Source of the DNA: Burkholderiaceae bacterium 16
Lineage (GTDB): Bacteria > Pseudomonadota > Gammaproteobacteria > Burkholderiales > Burkholderiaceae
Assembly: GCA_000955785.1 (NCBI GenBank)
Contig: JYOD01000006.1
Span: forward strand, 59,256-123,255
Length of the DNA: 64,000 bases
Direction: 5' to 3'
Part shown: positions 25,294 to 33,695 of the stretch, one piece after another
How positions within the stretch are numbered: the stretch's first letter is position 1
Layout of the letters: every line of letters begins with the position of its first letter
Made by a program: the position numbers and the translations under genes
The notes under the pieces: generated by a model
What the model was told of the DNA's origin: nothing
The model's input: only the letters and a program-made list of their open reading frames with translations
Database searches by the model: none

Positions 25294-26459
25294 CAAACAC
25301 TCCCTTGAGCCGTTCCAGACTCCAGGCCCAGCTCTGCAAGCACCTCATCGGTATGCTCGCCGACGGCCGGCACAGGCCCCAGTACTGGCTCGATGCCGTC
25401 GATGATGAGGGGAGGCTTGAACACCTGAAGTGGCCCCACCGGGCTCGAAATGGTCTGAATCCGGTCTCGCTCGTGCAACTGCGGATGTTGCAAGAACTCC
25501 TCTACGTCGTTGAGACGCGCGTTGGCAATTGAGGCCGCCTCCAGCTTTTCCGCAACTTCCTCGCTCGACCATTTGCCAAAGCGTGCCGTAATTACAGCCT
25601 CCAGCTCCAGATGGTTAGCGAGGCGTTGTGGGTTGGAATTAAACCGCGCGTCGGATGCCATGGAGGCATCTTCCAGGACCCTTGCGCAGAAAGCTTGCCA
25701 CTCACGCTCGTTTTGGATGCCAAAGAACACCGCCTTGCCATCGCCCGCCTTGAAGGGTCCGTACGGCGCAATGGTGGCGTGGCGCGCACCGGCGCGCGTC
25801 AGCGGCGTTCCGCTCTCACGCGTGTAGTAGGCGGGGTAACTCATCCATTCCGTCATACTATCGAACAGCGAGACTTCGAATGCCGCGCCCTTGCCGGTGC
25901 GCTCGCGTCGGTAGAGCGCCATGAGGACGCCGTTCAGCGCGTACATGCCGGTGGCGATGTCTACAATGGACAACCCACACTTCGCTTGTTCCTCGGGCGT
26001 CCCATTGATGGAAAGGAAGCCCGTTTCACACTGAACCAGCAGGTCATACGCCTTCTTTTGGCGGAAAGGCCCGGTCGAACCGTAACCAGAGATGTCACAA
26101 GCAATCAGAGAGGGGTGACGGTCGACGAGACTCTTGGCATCCAACCCGAGCTTTTGGGCCGCACCAGGCGCCAGGTTCTGCAGGAAGACATCCGCTTTCT
26201 CAAGGAGAGCATCCAGCGCGCGCCGTCCTTCCTCGGTTTTGATGTCAAGCGCAACGCTTTGCTTTGTGCGGTTCGTCCACACAAATTGGCTCGACATGCC
26301 TTGCATGACCTGGTCATAGCCGCGTGCGAAATCGCCCGTCTCAGGACGCTCCACCTTAATTACACGAGCGCCCCAGTCCGCGAGGTGACGTGTTGCCAAG
26401 GGAGCAGCAATGGCCTGCTCCAGCGCCACTACAGTAATTCCATCCAGGGGAAGAGTCAT
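25293..26459 (-). CDS. CaiB/BaiF-family (class III) CoA-transferase
   Basis: 388 residues. The start 'MTLPLDGITVVALEQAIAAP' and 'ADWGARVIKVERPETGDFAR' is typical; 'NRTKQSVALDIKTEEGRR', 'VFLQNLAPGAAQKLGLD' and 'ACDISGYGSTGPFRQKKAYD' follow. It overlaps the CitE-like gene by one base, so both are translated together. A paired CaiB plus CitE-like lyase is known from itaconate/citramalate and mesaconate degradation, where the transferase forms the CoA ester that the lyase cleaves. It lies 107 bases downstream of a LysR gene in the same direction. Confidence 0.93.
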   Translation of the reverse strand: MTLPLDGITVVALEQAIAAPLATRHLADWGARVIKVERPETGDFARGYDQVMQGMSSQFVWTNRTKQSVALDIKTEEGRRALDALLEKADVFLQNLAPGAAQKLGLDAKSLVDRHPSLIACDISGYGSTGPFRQKKAYDLLVQCETGFLSINGTPEEQAKCGLSIVDIATGMYALNGVLMALYRRERTGKGAAFEVSLFDSMTEWMSYPAYYTRESGTPLTRAGARHATIAPYGPFKAGDGKAVFFGIQNEREWQAFCARVLEDASMASDARFNSNPQRLANHLELEAVITARFGKWSSEEVAEKLEAASIANARLNDVEEFLQHPQLHERDRIQTISSPVGPLQVFKPPLIIDGIEPVLGPVPAVGEHTDEVLAELGLESGTAQGSV

Positions 26460-26566
26460 AGGACACCAGCCGTCTTGTTTCTTGAATGGCTAGTGTCGGT
26501 AAAGGTGCGGTGGCCGTAAATAATTGGATTTCGATGGCGGCCGTTCCAATTTTCGATGGCCCAGAA

Positions 26567-27460
26567 CTATTCGGCTCTCCCATGCACCAAATGCTCGATG
26601 AATTGTTGCGCTGCACGAGGCAAGGCAGCACGGTCACGGTAGCCGATTCTCATATCGAGGATGGCCCAGTCATCCAGCAACGGTACGACTCGAAGCTCTC
26701 TGCGATTGTGCTTCGCCGCAACGGTGACGTCGGTCATAATGCCCAGTCCTACCCCTGCCGACACCATGGTACGCATGGCGTCGAAGCTCGTGACCTGCAG
26801 CCTGGTCCGTATGGTTCGCTGGAGTGCCTCGGCGGCTTGGACGGTCAGCCTGTGAATCATGCTGCCCTCATGAAAGGCAACATGGGCAAAATCCAACGTC
26901 TCTGAGAAGTGCACTCCTACACTCCCCGCTAAGGCGTGCGCCGCAGGTACAACAATCACAAGCCGGGCTGAACGATACGGCGCCGTTTCCAGTCCGGCAT
27001 GCGGAGTCTCAGCCCAAAAAAGTCCAACATCGGCCAACCCCTCCTTCAAGGAACGGACAATATACGGACTGCTCCACTCCTCAAGACGCACTTCAACTTG
27101 TGGGTAGCGGAGTAGAAACCCTGAAAGGTCCTTGTCCAAGAACCCCACGATGGAGGTACTGTTAGCGAAGACACGCACGTCGCCTTTCGTGCCTTCGCTG
27201 TACAGACTCATATCCGCACGCAGACGCCGCAGTAAATCGACGATGCCTTTCGCATACTCCACCAGTTCGAGCCCTGCCGCCGTTGGCCGAACGCCGCCGC
27301 TATGTCGGTCAAGGAGTCGCGCAGATAAAGCGCCCTCTAGGTCACTTATTCGTTTGCTGACCGCGGACGCCGCCATGAAATGGCGCTCCGCGGCGCGCGC
27401 CAGGCTTTGCTCCTCAACGACCGTCAGAAAAATAGTTAGGGTAGTGGGGTCAATCCGCAC
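26567..27460 (-). CDS. LysR-family transcriptional regulator
   Basis: 297 residues. HTH: 'LTIFLTVVEEQSLARAAERH' then 'MAASAVSKRISDLEGALSAR' and 'LLDRHSGGVRPTAAGLELVE'. The effector domain has 'VAFHEGSMIHRLTV' and 'SFDAMRTMVSAGVGLGIM', the same pattern as the regulators at 2-754 and 33696-34610. It is oriented with, not against, the CaiB-CitE-Bug-dehydrogenase genes, an unusual arrangement for LysR; its own promoter probably also lies in the gap to 27650. Target is inferred from position only. Confidence 0.93.
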   Translation of the reverse strand: MRIDPTTLTIFLTVVEEQSLARAAERHFMAASAVSKRISDLEGALSARLLDRHSGGVRPTAAGLELVEYAKGIVDLLRRLRADMSLYSEGTKGDVRVFANSTSIVGFLDKDLSGFLLRYPQVEVRLEEWSSPYIVRSLKEGLADVGLFWAETPHAGLETAPYRSARLVIVVPAAHALAGSVGVHFSETLDFAHVAFHEGSMIHRLTVQAAEALQRTIRTRLQVTSFDAMRTMVSAGVGLGIMTDVTVAAKHNRRELRVVPLLDDWAILDMRIGYRDRAALPRAAQQFIEHLVHGRAE

Positions 27461-27649
27461 AATCTTGTCGCCAATGGGTGAGTACGAACTGCGAGCAAGA
27501 AGAATAACCCATGCCGCACCCCACGCTCACTACCCAACTTCTATACGGTGCCCCAAGGCTACCGACATGTCCAGTCACTCTGGATTAATGCCCGCCTCGT
27601 CAACCTGTTGGTGATACAGCTTGAATTGCGACGCGAGGAATGGTCCCGG
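27461..27649. other. Short gap between LysR start and esterase remnant
   Basis: No supported gene. It should hold the promoter of the minus-strand LysR gene. The A+T content is only slightly higher than in the neighbours and no clear dyad was found. Confidence 0.4.
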
Positions 27650-28123
27650 TTAGTTGTGCGGCTTCCGAAAGTCCGAAACCCCAAGCCGCAAAGTGCCTGC
27701 AAGCGTTTCGCCATCATAGGTTGGATGCGAACCGGGGCCATATCGAAAGTCGCCGTCATGAATCCAGACCATGACAGGAAATTTGTCAGTGGCAGCTTTG
27801 GCGGGGCTCCATACGTTCAGCCGCAGGCAGTCTCCACTCATGCCATTGCTGCGCAACTCAGGATACTCGGCGGGCTGTGGGCAATCTGGCCCAAATCTCC
27901 TCCCGCCACGCACACCGTCCCACGGTTGAGCACGCTGCGGAGGCTTCCGGCGTAGTTGCCCTTCGGGCGGCGCTGCATATGGAATCCCACGGAAACTCTT
28001 CACCGTATTCCCAATGCCCGAGACCTCCCCGCCTTCGGTATTCACAACCGTGAGGTTTGATGCTCCCGCCGCCGACATCGCTACTACTCCGACTACCGCC
28101 GCAACCAGCTCCGTTGCTTTCAT
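27650..28123 (-). pseudogene. N-terminal remnant of a type-B carboxylesterase
   Basis: 157 residues from ATG 28123, with a signal peptide (MKATELVAAVVGVVAMSAAG). The start matches type-B carboxylesterases: 'VKSFRGIPYAAPPEGQLRR', then 'DCLRLNVWSPAKA' and 'PVMVWIHDGDFRYG'. Such enzymes are about 500-550 residues; here the match ends soon after the oxyanion-hole region, before the catalytic serine. The oxyanion-hole triplet, normally GGG, is altered to D-G-D. Both the truncation and the altered motif say it is non-functional. It is 23 bases behind the Bug gene at 28147, so it was once the last gene of that operon. Confidence 0.85.
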
Positions 28124-28146
28124 CGCTGCCTCCTCGGAGCTTGGCA

Positions 28147-29115
28147 TTATTCAGCGGTGATTTTTCCGTCTTTAATCACCTTCGCCCATGTGGCGAGTTC
28201 TTCGGTCACGAATTTATCCAGAGTCGGAGGGTCCATGTAGGCAGCAAAGCCACCCTGCTCCTCAATCTTCTTTTTGTACTCCGGGCTTTCCGCGATTTTC
28301 TGAATCGATGCGGAGAGCTTCTTGACGATGTCGGGGGGTGTACCTGCCGGCGCGAATACCGCAAACCAGGACTCCACGTTGTAGCTTGGCAGACCCGCTT
28401 CGGCAGTTGTTGGGACATCAGGCATCGAAGGATGGCGCTTAGCCCCCGTGTAAGCCAGTGCCTTGATTTTCCCGGCCTTGACCTGACCGATTACCGATGG
28501 CGGTGTCGTCACGAACATGTCGACCTGGCCGCCAATGAGGTCGCTCACCACCGGGCCGGCACCCTTGTACGGGACGTGGGTTACCGGGACCTGCGCTTGA
28601 TTGCCGAACATGACGCCCGCGATATGCTGGATGGAGCCATTGCCCGATGACGCAAAGAACAGGCCTCGATTGTTCTTCTTGCCAAAGGCAATCAGGTCGC
28701 GCAGGTTCTGAGCTGAAATCTTGCCGCTGACAGCGACGACATGCGGGGCACGCATCACCAGCGCTATAGACGCGAAGTTCTTAGGCTTCCAGCGCGCTTG
28801 GGGAAACAGCGCCGGATTTCCCACGTGATAGCCGGAATACTGCATGAGGAGCGTGTACCCATCCGGCTTGGCTCGTGCGACAGCTTCTGTGCCAATGTTC
28901 CCGCTGGCACCAGGCCGGTTCTCAATCACGATAGGCTGGCCCAAGTCTTTGGCGAGCTGTTCGCCGATGAGCCGCGCAACGATATCGGTCGACCCAGCGG
29001 GTGCGCTCGGGACAATCATCGTGACAGGCTTGTTCGGATAGGCGTCTGCTGCCAGCACCGGCAATGCTGACATAAGTACGAGCGCCGTCACAGCGGCTTT
29101 AACGCTCCATTTCAT
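28147..29115 (-). CDS. Bug/TctC-family periplasmic solute-binding protein
   Basis: 322 residues. Signal MKWSVKAAVTALVLMSALPV ends at 'LAADA', then 'YPNKPVTMIVPSAPAGSTD' and 'PIVIENRPGASGNIGTEAVA'. The central 'FFASSGNGSIQHIAGVMF' and 'HPSMPDVPTTAEAGLPSYN' are family marks. It follows the SAF-domain oxidoreductase gene by about 68 bases in the minus direction and probably belongs to that sugar-acid type operon. No membrane partner is nearby. Confidence 0.94.
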   Translation of the reverse strand: MKWSVKAAVTALVLMSALPVLAADAYPNKPVTMIVPSAPAGSTDIVARLIGEQLAKDLGQPIVIENRPGASGNIGTEAVARAKPDGYTLLMQYSGYHVGNPALFPQARWKPKNFASIALVMRAPHVVAVSGKISAQNLRDLIAFGKKNNRGLFFASSGNGSIQHIAGVMFGNQAQVPVTHVPYKGAGPVVSDLIGGQVDMFVTTPPSVIGQVKAGKIKALAYTGAKRHPSMPDVPTTAEAGLPSYNVESWFAVFAPAGTPPDIVKKLSASIQKIAESPEYKKKIEEQGGFAAYMDPPTLDKFVTEELATWAKVIKDGKITAE

Positions 29116-29183
29116 TTTTTTGTCTCCTATTGATGTATATGCCGGGAAGGCCTTGCCATCCCGGCTTTGTCACCGGTTGTCCA

Positions 29184-30524
29184 TCACTTCTGGAACAGTG
29201 CTTCCATCTCTTTACGAATGCGGTAAGCCGGTTGCTCTGCGTCGATGACCACGTCCTCCCAAGTGAGGGACTGGTCTTTGGGTACATCGCGGCGCAGCTT
29301 CAGGTTATGGGCGAGACCTAGAGGCAGACTGCCAACACGGAGCGACTCCTTCGCAGGGAAGAGCTTGCCAAACACCGTGTAGCCACCTTCGCCATCAAGC
29401 ATTTCCCCCGCCTTCAAGTTCCGCTTTGCGGTTGCGACTACGTCTGCATTGAAGTGCTGTGCCACGCCAGTCGGTTCGCCGCGGAGTCCGACGCTTGCCA
29501 CAGAGATGCCGAGTTCCAAGCCAATGAGGTGCCATTTCTTGTACTGCACCATGCACTGGCCATCGGGGTCGGTGAAGACCTGGTACTCCTTGAAGCAGCG
29601 GCGAATGTACTCAGTCGGTGCCTCAACGCAGACCCACACACCCTTGCGGATGTCGTAGCCCACAGAGGTACCGTCGGGGTTCAGCGACGAAACCACATCG
29701 ACCACACCCTTAGCCGACAGCACGCCGCCATCGGACTTGAGACGCATAATGGTAGGAATCTTCTCGACGGACGCCGGTGCAAAGGTGATACCCTCGGCCT
29801 GCACCTGAAGACCGGTGGCATTCGCAATGGCGGTGCTTTCGATTGCCGGCTTGGAACCATCGAGGAAAGCATTGAACATCTTCGGGTTCATGCCGCCGAT
29901 GCGAGCCTGCTCGGCCGTCACACCCCAGTGGTCCCAGACCGTATCGGGCGTCGATTCGCGGAACTTGGGCAGCCACTTGTGGCCACGCCCCGCGGCGATG
30001 ATAGGGAACCCGCACGTGCGAGCCCAGTCGACCAGCTCGCAAGCCAGGCCTGGTTGGTCGCCATAGGCCAAGGAATACACCACTCCAGCCTCGCGGGCGC
30101 GATGAGCCAGCAGCGGACCGCAGAATGCGTCCGCCTCGACCGTTACATTGATGACGTGCTTGCCGTGCTTAAACGCTGCAAGACAGTGGTCGACAGCAGC
30201 AATCGGGTTACCCGTACATTCAATGATGATGTCGACACCGGGGTGCGCAACAAGCGCCTCCCAATCGTCGCCGACATGCGTCGAGCCCGTGCGAACCGCA
30301 TCGTCGAGCGATGCCGCCTTGGCGCGGCCAGGCTCCCAGCCCACGCGTTCAAGGCTGGCGTGGGCGTTTGCCGGCACAAGGTCAGCAATGCCAACCATGT
30401 GCACGCCAGGTGTGCGAGGCACCTGCGCCAAGTACATCGAGCCAAACTTGCCTGCGCCAATGAGGCCAACGCGCACGGGCTTGCCTTGCTCGGCACGCGC
30501 GAGCAACTGAGGATAGAAATTCAT
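29184..30524 (-). CDS. NAD(P)-dependent oxidoreductase with C-terminal SAF domain (homoserine-dehydrogenase-like N-terminus)
   Basis: 446 residues. A Rossmann fold starts at about residue 17 ('VRVGLIGAGKFGSMYLAQV') with 'IIIECTGNPIAAVDHC' and 'GKHVINVTVEADAF' as in homoserine-dehydrogenase/Gfo-like enzymes. The last 90 or so residues ('FNADVVATAKRNLKAGEMLD' to 'DQSLTWEDVVI') form a SAF domain, the fold also found in FlgA and antifreeze-type and altronate dehydratase proteins. It lies 32 bases after the IlvD/Edd-family gene. The combination occurs in sugar-acid catabolism; I do not recognise a characterised substrate. Confidence 0.88.
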   Translation of the reverse strand: MNFYPQLLARAEQGKPVRVGLIGAGKFGSMYLAQVPRTPGVHMVGIADLVPANAHASLERVGWEPGRAKAASLDDAVRTGSTHVGDDWEALVAHPGVDIIIECTGNPIAAVDHCLAAFKHGKHVINVTVEADAFCGPLLAHRAREAGVVYSLAYGDQPGLACELVDWARTCGFPIIAAGRGHKWLPKFRESTPDTVWDHWGVTAEQARIGGMNPKMFNAFLDGSKPAIESTAIANATGLQVQAEGITFAPASVEKIPTIMRLKSDGGVLSAKGVVDVVSSLNPDGTSVGYDIRKGVWVCVEAPTEYIRRCFKEYQVFTDPDGQCMVQYKKWHLIGLELGISVASVGLRGEPTGVAQHFNADVVATAKRNLKAGEMLDGEGGYTVFGKLFPAKESLRVGSLPLGLAHNLKLRRDVPKDQSLTWEDVVIDAEQPAYRIRKEMEALFQK

Positions 30525-30556
30525 GGTCCAATCCAGTGAGGTGGAAACTAAATGCG

Positions 30557-32251
30557 TCAGCTACGGGACTGGGCGAGGAAGTCCAGGTCGCAGCCTTCAG
30601 GGGCTTGCAGTACGGTGCGCTGATAGAGCTCCTGATAGCCACCGCGTTTTTGCGGCAGCGGCTTGCGCTCGGCAAGGCGGCGTGCGATTTCTTCAGGCTC
30701 GACCAGCAAGTCGATGCTCTTTTGAGACACCGACAAGCGAATCCGGTCGCCATTGCGCACCGCTTCCAGCGGGCCTCCTGCCGCTGCTTCAGGGGATATA
30801 TGCAGCACGATGGTTCCGTAGGCGGTTCCGCTCATACGTGCATCCGAGATACGCACCATGTCCTTCACGCCAGCCTTCGCGAGCTTCGAGGGAATGGGAA
30901 GGTAGCCAGCTTCCGGCATCCCCGCGGCGAGCGGGCCGGCGTTCTTCAGCACGAGGATGTCGTTGGCGTTGACATCGAGGTCGGGCGAATCGATTCGGTC
31001 CGCCAAGTCTTCCAGACTTTCGAAGACAACTGCACGTCCTTCGGTCTCGAACAGGGAGGGCGTGGCGGCGGCCCGCTTGAAAATTGCACCATCGGGTGCA
31101 AGGCTGCCATGCAACGAAATCAGCCCGCCGACACTGCTTACCGGCTGGTCGAACGACCGAATGACTTTCCGGTCAATCCATCCGGCGGGTTCATCAAGGC
31201 GCTCGCGAAGGGTGCGGCCTTCAATGGTGAGGCAGTCCAGGTTCAGCAAGGGGCGCAACTCCCGGAGCACCGCTCCCATACCCCCGGCAGCGTGGAAGTC
31301 CTCCATATATCCCTCACCCACGGGCTTGAGGTCCACCAGCACTGGTGTCTCATCCGAAATCTCGTTCAGACGTTGTGGGCTGATGCGGATGCCGAGCCGC
31401 CCTGCAACGGCGGTCAGGTGAATGATTGCGTTGGTGGAACCGCCCAGCGCCATTAGCACCCGGAATGCGTTCTCGACCGACTGCTCGTTTATGATTTGGG
31501 AAGGCAGAATGGGCGAGTGCGCCAGTCGCACTGCCGCTCTGCCGCTCTCTTCCGCCGCTACCAGTCGCTGCGAGTCGACAGCAGGAATCGCCGCCGTACC
31601 GGGCAATGACATGCCCAGAGCTTCTGCAATGCAGGCCATCGTGCTGGCGGTACCCATCACAGCGCAGGTGCCCGCCGTGGTGGCCAGGCGCGTTTCCACC
31701 ATCTGGATTTCGCACTGGTCAATTTCTCCAGCGCGGAACTTGCCCCAGAAGCGGCGGCAATCGGTGCAAGCGCCAAGTCGCTCACCCTTATGTCGACCCG
31801 TGGACATCGGCCCGGTGACCAGTTGGATTGCGGGACGATTGGCAGATGCAGCGCCCATCAGCTGAGCGGGTACGGTTTTGTCGCAACCGCCAATCAGCAC
31901 GACAGCGTCCATCGGTTGCGCCCGTACCATTTCCTCGACGTCCATCGACATCAGGTTGCGGTAGACCATGCTCGTCGGGTTAAGGAACACTTCGCCCAAA
32001 GAAACGGTGGGGAACATGCGCGGCAGGCCGCCCGCGGCCAGCACCCCGCGCGAAACCGCTTCCACCAGTTGCGGCATGTAGCGGTGGCAGTTGTTGAAAT
32101 CGCTAGGGGAAGCTGCGATGCCGATTACCGGTCGCGAGAGCAGCTCTCCAGAAATGCCCATCGAGTGCGCCATCGAGCGGCGCAGGTAACGCGCGAAGTC
32201 GCGGTCGCCGTAGTTCGTGAGTCCGTTATCGAGGCCAAGCGGTTCTGCCAT
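30557..32251 (-). CDS. IlvD/Edd-family dehydratase (sugar-acid type)
   Basis: 564 residues. Three cysteines fit an iron-sulfur cluster site: C in 'DFNNCHRYMP', C in 'LIGGCDKTVPAQLMG', and C in 'GACTDCRRFWGKF'. The 'ATTAGTCAVMGTASTMACIA' run, 'HLTAVAGRLG' and 'MSGTAYGTIVLHISPEA' are family marks. Length suits either dihydroxy-acid dehydratase or aldonate dehydratase; the L-arabonate/xylonate-dehydratase-like group is favoured because it is not next to other ilv genes and lies in a catabolic operon. It is 1 base from the HIBADH-like gene upstream. It would dehydrate an aldonate to a 2-keto-3-deoxy acid. Confidence 0.92.
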   Translation of the reverse strand: MAEPLGLDNGLTNYGDRDFARYLRRSMAHSMGISGELLSRPVIGIAASPSDFNNCHRYMPQLVEAVSRGVLAAGGLPRMFPTVSLGEVFLNPTSMVYRNLMSMDVEEMVRAQPMDAVVLIGGCDKTVPAQLMGAASANRPAIQLVTGPMSTGRHKGERLGACTDCRRFWGKFRAGEIDQCEIQMVETRLATTAGTCAVMGTASTMACIAEALGMSLPGTAAIPAVDSQRLVAAEESGRAAVRLAHSPILPSQIINEQSVENAFRVLMALGGSTNAIIHLTAVAGRLGIRISPQRLNEISDETPVLVDLKPVGEGYMEDFHAAGGMGAVLRELRPLLNLDCLTIEGRTLRERLDEPAGWIDRKVIRSFDQPVSSVGGLISLHGSLAPDGAIFKRAAATPSLFETEGRAVVFESLEDLADRIDSPDLDVNANDILVLKNAGPLAAGMPEAGYLPIPSKLAKAGVKDMVRISDARMSGTAYGTIVLHISPEAAAGGPLEAVRNGDRIRLSVSQKSIDLLVEPEEIARRLAERKPLPQKRGGYQELYQRTVLQAPEGCDLDFLAQSRS

Positions 32252-32252
32252 G

Positions 32253-33179
32253 TTAGTTCTCCGTGTGGGGTGCTGCGGCGCTGAACTGCACGGCTAGCAT
32301 GTCTTCAAAGAAGCGGGTCATTGAGCCCTTGTCGCTGGTACCGTGGCCAGCCAGAAGGCTCATTTGATAGGTCGCGGTCGCAGCAGCAAGGACCGGCATC
32401 GGAATGCAATGGCGAGCGCCGAGTTCGGCGGCGCTGACCAGGTCCTTATAGGCTGCCTGGAGCGGATAGCCATCGCTGAAGTGGCGCGCCAGGATGCGGG
32501 GGAGGAAGAACTCTGATGCGTAGCTGCGACCCGTGCCACTATTGATGACCGACGCAATCTTTTCGGGGTCAAGTCCCATGCGTCGCGCCATGGGAAGAAT
32601 CTCTGCAAGCGCTGCGCAGTTGATGTCGAAGAGCAGCTGATTCACGAGCTTCGTCAGCTGTCCGCTGCCGGCGTCACCCATATAGAGGATGTTGTTGCCC
32701 ATACGCTCGAGCCACGGCTTCACCGTCTCGAACGTTTCCTCTGGTCCGCCGCACATCACCGTCAGCGTGCCGGCTTCGGCTCGCGACTGCATCCCGGACA
32801 CCGGAGCATCAAGGAAGGCGATACCGGCGGCCGCAAGACGTGCATGGATGTCCATTGTGGCCTTGTGCTCCATGGTGCTGGTATCAACAACGATGGAGCC
32901 AGGCCGTAGCAGCGTTGCCAAACCGCCGTCACCGAAAAGAACGTCCAGCACAGAAGCAGTGCCTGGCAGGCTCAGAAATACAATCTTGGCGTCAGCAAGA
33001 CCGGCCAGAGTGTCAGCCGTCGTAGCGCCTGCTCTCCGCAGTTCCGGATAAGCGTTCTGGACCTTAGACGTAACGAGCAGGTCAGTATCGACGTGAATCA
33101 GGTTCAGCGCCATCGGCTTGCCCATTTGGCCAAGCCCAACGAAGCCAACGATGGTGCGGTCGGGATTTGTGGAGGTCAT
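32253..33179 (-). CDS. 3-hydroxyisobutyrate dehydrogenase-family NAD(P)-dependent oxidoreductase
   Basis: 308 residues. The cofactor loop is 'GFVGLGQMGKPMALNLI'; the substrate loop is 'LDAPVSGMQSRAEAGTLTVM'; the catalytic lysine is in 'GSGQLTKLVNQLLFDIN'. This is the beta-hydroxyacid dehydrogenase family (HIBADH, tartronate-semialdehyde reductase, L-threonate dehydrogenase). It overlaps the VOC gene by 4 bases and is 1 base from the dehydratase gene, so the three are one transcription unit. It probably oxidises or reduces a 3-hydroxy acid in the same sugar-acid pathway (inference). Confidence 0.92.
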   Translation of the reverse strand: MTSTNPDRTIVGFVGLGQMGKPMALNLIHVDTDLLVTSKVQNAYPELRRAGATTADTLAGLADAKIVFLSLPGTASVLDVLFGDGGLATLLRPGSIVVDTSTMEHKATMDIHARLAAAGIAFLDAPVSGMQSRAEAGTLTVMCGGPEETFETVKPWLERMGNNILYMGDAGSGQLTKLVNQLLFDINCAALAEILPMARRMGLDPEKIASVINSGTGRSYASEFFLPRILARHFSDGYPLQAAYKDLVSAAELGARHCIPMPVLAAATATYQMSLLAGHGTSDKGSMTRFFEDMLAVQFSAAAPHTEN

Positions 33180-33559
33180 GCGTCGGCCCTCTCGGATATT
33201 TCAATGAGGTTGAGGTCGGGGTCGCGCAGGTAAATCGAGCGAATGCGGTAATTCGCGCCGGTACGCGCTACCGGTCCTTCGATGATGCGGGCGCCGCGCG
33301 CGTTGAGGTTTGCGATGACGTCGTCGAGTGGAATAGCGGCAATGAAGCAAAGGTCGAGTGCGCCAGGAACCGGCAGGTGTGCCTTCGGCTCGAACTCGTT
33401 ACCTTTCACGTGCAGATTGATTTTCTGCTCGCCAAACTTGAACGCCTTGCGGCCTTCGCCGAAGGTCTCGAGCGTCATTCCCAGCAGCCCAACGTAGAAG
33501 TCGACGCACGCCTCCTCGTCGCTGGTGGTCAGGACAAGATGGTCCAAGTGATGAATCAC
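33176..33559 (-). CDS. VOC-superfamily (glyoxalase-like) protein
   Basis: 127 residues, a single VOC unit of two beta-alpha-beta-beta-beta modules: 'IHHLDHLVLTTSDEEACVDF' first and 'YRIRSIYLRDPDLNLIEISE' last. The H in the first strand and the E in 'LIEI' are the usual metal-ligand positions; a middle H/E ligand may lie in 'INLHVKG'. It is the first gene of the sugar-acid operon and is divergent from a LysR gene 136 bases away. An isomerase, epimerase or lyase role is possible, but the sequence does not choose. Confidence 0.9.
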   Translation of the reverse strand: MIHHLDHLVLTTSDEEACVDFYVGLLGMTLETFGEGRKAFKFGEQKINLHVKGNEFEPKAHLPVPGALDLCFIAAIPLDDVIANLNARGARIIEGPVARTGANYRIRSIYLRDPDLNLIEISERADA

Positions 33560-33695
33560 AGATTGCCTCCTTCTTGCATTTTTGCGAATGACCTGACTGT
33601 AGGCGGGCTGAAAGTGCAGGAGGAATTCCTAATTTCGCATGCGTCCTTCGCATTTTGCGAAGGCATGGGTTGCAGTGACCTGCTAAGATTTGTCC

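Noticed and set aside
28951..29115. Possible upstream alternative starts for several Bug genes
   Set aside because: The starts given retain complete signal peptides and ribosome-binding sites; longer versions would place charged, non-conserved residues before the signal.
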